A stretch of 64,000 nucleotides of DNA, taken from positions 14,250,453 to 14,314,452 of the forward strand of contig OZ024787.1 of the NCBI GenBank assembly GCA_964017065.1, given 5' to 3'. A program made the position numbers and the translations under genes. How positions within the stretch are numbered: the first letter of the stretch is position 1; each line of letters opens with the position of its first letter. The notes below the pieces were generated by a model that did not search any database, was not told the origin of the DNA, and saw nothing but the letters and a program-made list of their open reading frames with translations. Below are positions 59,777 to 64,000 of this stretch, one piece after another. Origin of the DNA: Haliclona indistincta. Its lineage: Eukaryota > Porifera > Demospongiae > Haplosclerida > Chalinidae.

Positions 59777-62299
59777 TTATAGAAGTTCATATTTTGCAAG
59801 AAGCTGTCCTGAATTAATATCCCGTGCTGATCCAAACAGACAGTTGGGAAGAATTTGAGAGTCTTGGTCAACAAAATGATGATGGAAGAATACTCGGTGA
59901 CTAGGCAAACAGCAGGACTGGAAGAGACCAGCGATGAATGATCTAGCTGCAGCGATATCCTGCTGTGCACCTGTACAAGATAAATAGAATTATATACACT
60001 GCTAGGAAGACCCTTATTACTCACCTTGATAAGTAGGGAAATAATCTCTCAGATTGTATTCAGACAGATTAGCTGCAAACTTATCCGAATTCATAAAAAA
60101 TACAATGAATCCGGTATAAGATTTACATCGCACACTGATCAGTCCTTTAAAAATAGCAAGACTCTTGTCAAGTTGATTATCCGTTTTATCTCCTACCTCA
60201 CTTAGTACCTGCATGTACAGCAAGATGTATGTTAATCTAAACAATGCTCATGTACTTCAATATATCGATCTACTGGGCAAATGAATGCAACTGTCTCGTC
60301 AGCAAAATAGTGCCTTGTACTTCTTTTCAACAGCAGGTCTGAGTTTACAGCAGTTATCCTGCAGTGAGTGCATTATAATGTATGCTTACATGCGAATCTA
60401 TTTGATAAACATACTTGAAAGCAACATTATTGATTAAAACAGAGTACTGTTTGACACCGCTCAATGTGAAATGGGGGCGCTGCAAGTCCTCTTCTGTGGG
60501 AGAGTAGTGGCTTGAAGTCACAAGCTCCAAGTTATCCAGAAAACTACATAGACAGACTATTAGTAGTAGTGCTATACTGGTTCACTCTCACTATCTCATT
60601 GTCTCTAGTCCAGGATTGAACTCAGCTAGTCGTGTGAAGCATTCCTGTACTCCCACATCACTCCAGAATATACCAATATCACTTCTTTGTCGTCCATTGA
60701 TATTATGTCGTGCCTCTCTCTCTGTCTTCGACAATATTTGCCCACATAGCTAAATAAGATGGGTATAGTACACATGCGTTAGGTAACGGATCATACATAC
60801 ACTTATTGAACTATAGTAAAGACATACAGAAGTAGCATTTTATCAATCTGAAAATGAACCTGCAGCTGTTATTAATTCATCCCTACCATATCATTGCTGA
60901 GCGGCAATTAAAAATTAATTGTGGTGTTGCAACATGATTGCAGACCGAACCCATTCCAATACGATAAAATACGTCCGGTGAACCATGTGGATATTTTAAT
61001 CCTATGCGAGAAATGGCACTGCACTGAATGATTGCTGACACAATGTGATCCTCTATGCTACTTTGAAATAATTTTATTAGAAGTACAAGTACATAAAGCT
61101 TGATAAACCAGCCACCTTAACACAAACCATAATAGTGTTGTAGCCCAGGCGACCGTAAGATTAAAGGCGCCGCTCGGTGGTTATACAGGTATACCATGGG
61201 CAATACAAGTATTTTCAGGAAGTGACGTCACATAGCAACACCGTAGCAACAATTGAGATGGCTTTGTCGATAATCGTACACTGCCGTCGTTCAGCAACGC
61301 ACTGTCATTCACCTCTGGTGACTTCTATAGAGGCTCTACTACCTTGAGCGCTTCATTGAGGAACCATAAGAACACTATTCTCAAGCTGGCAGTACACAAT
61401 ATAACCTCGGGGGTTAATTTTATCCGCCCTCGTTCGCTTCGCGGCATCGTGTAGTAAAATCCTTGCGTACTACCATGAGATAACCTATACTTATGTAATC
61501 AGGAAGCCTGTATACATTGTAAAGAGAGGGGAATTATTTTGTTTATTTAAGTACATAAAGTACCCACATGAAGACAAACTGTGTCATTTTCAAGCTGTTG
61601 ATGTGTAAGCCGCTACAATACCCAAGCTAGCTAGTGCGAGAATATGTTTCACTCTATAAAGACCGGTTTACAGTAAGACCGCACAGCACTATGTTGCGTC
61701 AATGCAACACAGATATAGAAATTTGTTCCATTTCTACATCACGCTGCAATACAATTTGAGTGAACAACGCAACGTAGCACAAGAGTCATATTATAAACCA
61801 GTATTTAGTTTCTTTAGCGAACTATGATATATGTAGGACATGTCTACTTAGCAATGTACACATACAAATGACACGACCTATAGTTTGGATTCTGCGTACC
61901 AACCATGCATTACATAACATTCTATACCTGCACATGACTGGAGGAGTAGGATAGCTTATGCATCGACATAGCCATCACAAGCATCTCTATCAATGAGAAT
62001 ACAGCTGCACAGACATACTTCGAGTAATCCTTTATATGTGTTGTCCTTTGTTCCGATGACACTTTTTTGATGAAACTGTCAGTACAATCACGAGTACTTC
62101 CTATTATAACAAGAAGCATGATCAGTCACCGAGTGATAGTTTTACCAAATAGCAAAATCTCCTTGTGTTTATTACTACGCGTCCAAAATCGTTGCATCTT
62201 CAGCTGACGATCAATGTCTTCGCTTCTTTTACGAGCAGCCTCACGAGCAGCCTTATTATCTTGATATGATCGCCAACGCTTCCTCAAGTAAGACGCCAT
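59777..62299 (-). CDS. G-alpha-like pseudo-GTPase, gene C (364 residues)
   Basis: Exons (minus): 62299-62146, 62100-61928, 60749-60592, 60543-60415, 60358-60256, 60208-60025, 59970-59777; total 1,095 nt, in frame, 364 residues. Exons 3, 4, 5 and 7 have exactly the lengths of gene A (158, 129, 103, 194). The N-terminus KAAREAARKRSEDIDRQLK is very close to the canonical G-alpha N-helix. FWSDVGVQECFTRLAEFNPG and FLDNLELVTSSHYSPTEEDL match gene A. The motif changes parallel gene A: FGSTRDCT for the P-loop, HFTLSG for RVKTTG, Leu at the catalytic Gln position, MNSDK for NKKD, HHFVDQ for HFTCAT. The C-terminus is KYELL. No Gly2 for myristoylation. Intact frame and conserved novel motifs argue that it is functional but not a normal GTPase. 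Confidence 0.8.
60750..61927. other. Large intron of G-alpha-like gene C
   Basis: About 1.2 kb where gene A has a 468-bp intron. Holds AT-rich sequence and a short GC-rich patch (about 61410-61450, cctcgggggtt and cgccctcgttcgcttcgcgg) of the kind found in dispersed repeats. No exon recognised. Confidence 0.45.
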
Positions 62300-64000
62300 G
62301 CATGTGGATCAGCTCTGCAAGGGACAGAGAGACCGCAGAGCTATAGAGCAATGTAAACATGCGGAAGTGGGCGTGTCAATATTCACTAGATTCACGGGGG
62401 CGGTGCTCGAATCATGATTCTCCTTGCACCCGGTTCGGAAACTTTTCCCCGATTGGTACCTAGGAAAATACGGGAACCCTCACGGCACGTGCGGTATTAG
62501 AGTTCTCGGCTATCAGTACAGTGGGCGGGTTGTCTGGTACCAGAGAAAGGTGGGGCAAAGCACGCAGATCTTCGTCTGGGACTACTTTAGTAAAGAAGGC
62601 TGCTGTTTATAGGAACCTAAAGGTTATTGAAATCCACTGAAGACGAGGTAGTAGTGCTGTCTAGCATTCTATTCTACCACGAGCAAAGTGGACCTGAGCC
62701 TTTTAAACTTCTGTGTGACAACGAAAAGGCGTTGTAACGAGGAGGAATCTCTGCTATAGAACCGGCTAAATGTGATAGCTTGTTCAAATTATTAGTAGAA
62801 GGTCCTGAGCACCTGCACATGATCTCTGAGCAGAACTGGTGAGTCTATCAATAGTCAGATTGTATTAGGAGTATTAAGAGTAGCACTAGTGTTGTTGGTT
62901 TTCCTGTAAATGAGAGTCTAGACCGCCCCTGCTAGCTATAGCTAGTACGCATTCAGCTGCTTCAATTGACAGTGAATTTTTCATGCTTGTCTTGTTAACG
63001 CATCCAAGGCTACCTGCATGAACAGCGCAATTGTAATCACAACTGAAAGGAAGTTTGTCTTGTACAAAATTTACCGAGCACTTTACATACATTCTGTAGT
63101 ACCAACAGGCACACACTAGCAGCCTCTGTTGAGCAATATTTAAAATTAGGTTACTGATGCATGATAATTAATTCAGGAGGATTAATGCAATGGAATGGGT
63201 AGAAAATATTTGAGCAAAACGTTTTGGTGTCTTCCTCTTAACGAAACACGTAACTCATGGGGTTCTGAAGAACCGCTCGGTCTCCTGAAAGGTCCACTTT
63301 CCTGAGCAAAAAGGTCCACTTTTCTAGTTTTCTTGGCAAAAGGGTCCACTTTGTTAGCCAAAATTGAAGCAGCTTGTTTTCTCGAAAGTATTGCAGTGAA
63401 AATAGCACATTTAGGTAGTCATTATGTGACTGTTCACGAGAATCATCATTAAAAATCAATTGACATGGCCATCATGATTTTTATTAAGACAACATTTTCA
63501 GCGGCGATCTGTACCATACGAGAAAGAACCCTCTCTGTAAATTCCTGGCTATGCAGGCCTTGTATAATGACGGTTTTGCATAATCTTTTAATGATAATTA
63601 TGGCCGTAATAGGCTGTTGTTTTTGTGCGTAGCGTTAGATTTTAAGTGTCGTAATGTTATTGAAATTATCACTTTCTCTCTCTCTCTCTCTTTCTCTCTC
63701 TCACTCAGGCTATTAATTTTGTGAAATCAGAAAGAGGACACTAAAACACCAAGAATGTTTGTCATAATGAGTTGCAACATGGTGTTTGATTTGATGGTGT
63801 TATGTCAACAGGTGCAACTGAAAAAGTGATGGTCTAGCAAGTCGTAACAAGAAGATAATAAAGGCTAACTTACTACATAAACTAAGTAGTTAGTAGTCCT
63901 AGTCACAAAACAATTAGTGTTTTGTTATGTATTTTCGTATCACAATAGTTTTATTATAACTATGAACACACTTGAAGTGCGTAACATACAATCATGGTCT
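62300..64000. other. Flank of gene C; no gene recognised
   Basis: 62300-62400 is the 5' flank of gene C. An open frame at 62424-62612 (with VWYQRKVGQSTQIFVWDYF) has no known signature. A (TC)n microsatellite is at 63673-63706. The rest is AT-rich with small shadow ORFs only. Confidence 0.4.

Noticed and set aside
62424..62612. Possible small gene at the right side of the window
   Set aside because: A 62-codon frame with no family signature, splice signal or neighbour support; left as unassigned.

Overview
The window is animal nuclear DNA: multi-exon genes with GT-AG introns, large extracellular and signalling proteins, and dense transposon debris. A marine invertebrate, most likely a demosponge, fits best. 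That taxon is inferred from the mix of families (fibrocystin-L-like protein, tandem 7TM receptors, divergent G-alpha proteins, ankyrin TRP channel) and was not tested. All exon joins were worked out by eye.

Layout. 1-4.9 kb (+): tandem array of one 7TM-protein family, with one intact copy followed by three broken ones. One broken copy carries a Cys-rich ORF insertion, another a hAT-type MITE. 5.2-21.6 kb (-): a 39-exon fibrocystin-L (PKHD1L1)-like gene, from signal peptide through about 14 IPT/TIG domains, PA14, LamG-like and cupredoxin-like domains to one G8 domain and a parallel beta-helix. The second half known from vertebrate relatives is absent. 22.1-35.1 kb (-): an 11-exon ankyrin/filamin-repeat/HECT ubiquitin ligase whose joins stay in frame for 3,169 residues. 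35.3-37.2 kb (-): a full-length, 356-residue G-alpha-like gene. 37.5-39.4 kb (-): a relic of the same family. 39.4-50.4 kb: a transposon-rich stretch (foldback elements, SINE-like repeats, truncated LINE, nested palindromes) with one orphan first exon. 50.4-58.3 kb (+): an ankyrin-TRP cation channel. 58.5-59.4 kb: an inverted-repeat element, a gag fragment and a duplicated TRP last exon. 59.8-62.3 kb (-): a second intact G-alpha-like gene (364 residues). 62.3-64 kb: no recognisable gene.

The most interesting content is the G-alpha pair. Both genes keep the length, the seven-exon structure and the surrounding fold signature of heterotrimeric G-alpha subunits. Both have replaced every nucleotide-handling motif (P-loop Lys, switch-I Arg/Thr, switch-II Gln, NKxD, TCAT), and they share the same replacements at several sites. 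This looks like a constrained family of pseudo-GTPase G-alpha proteins. Receptor-like, G-alpha-like and TRP-channel genes lie within 62 kb; a shared pathway is possible but only inferred.

The two large minus-strand genes have introns packed with CTCA and CT repeats, always pyrimidine-rich on the coding strand. These repeats create long false ORFs encoding repeating Thr-His-Ser-Leu.
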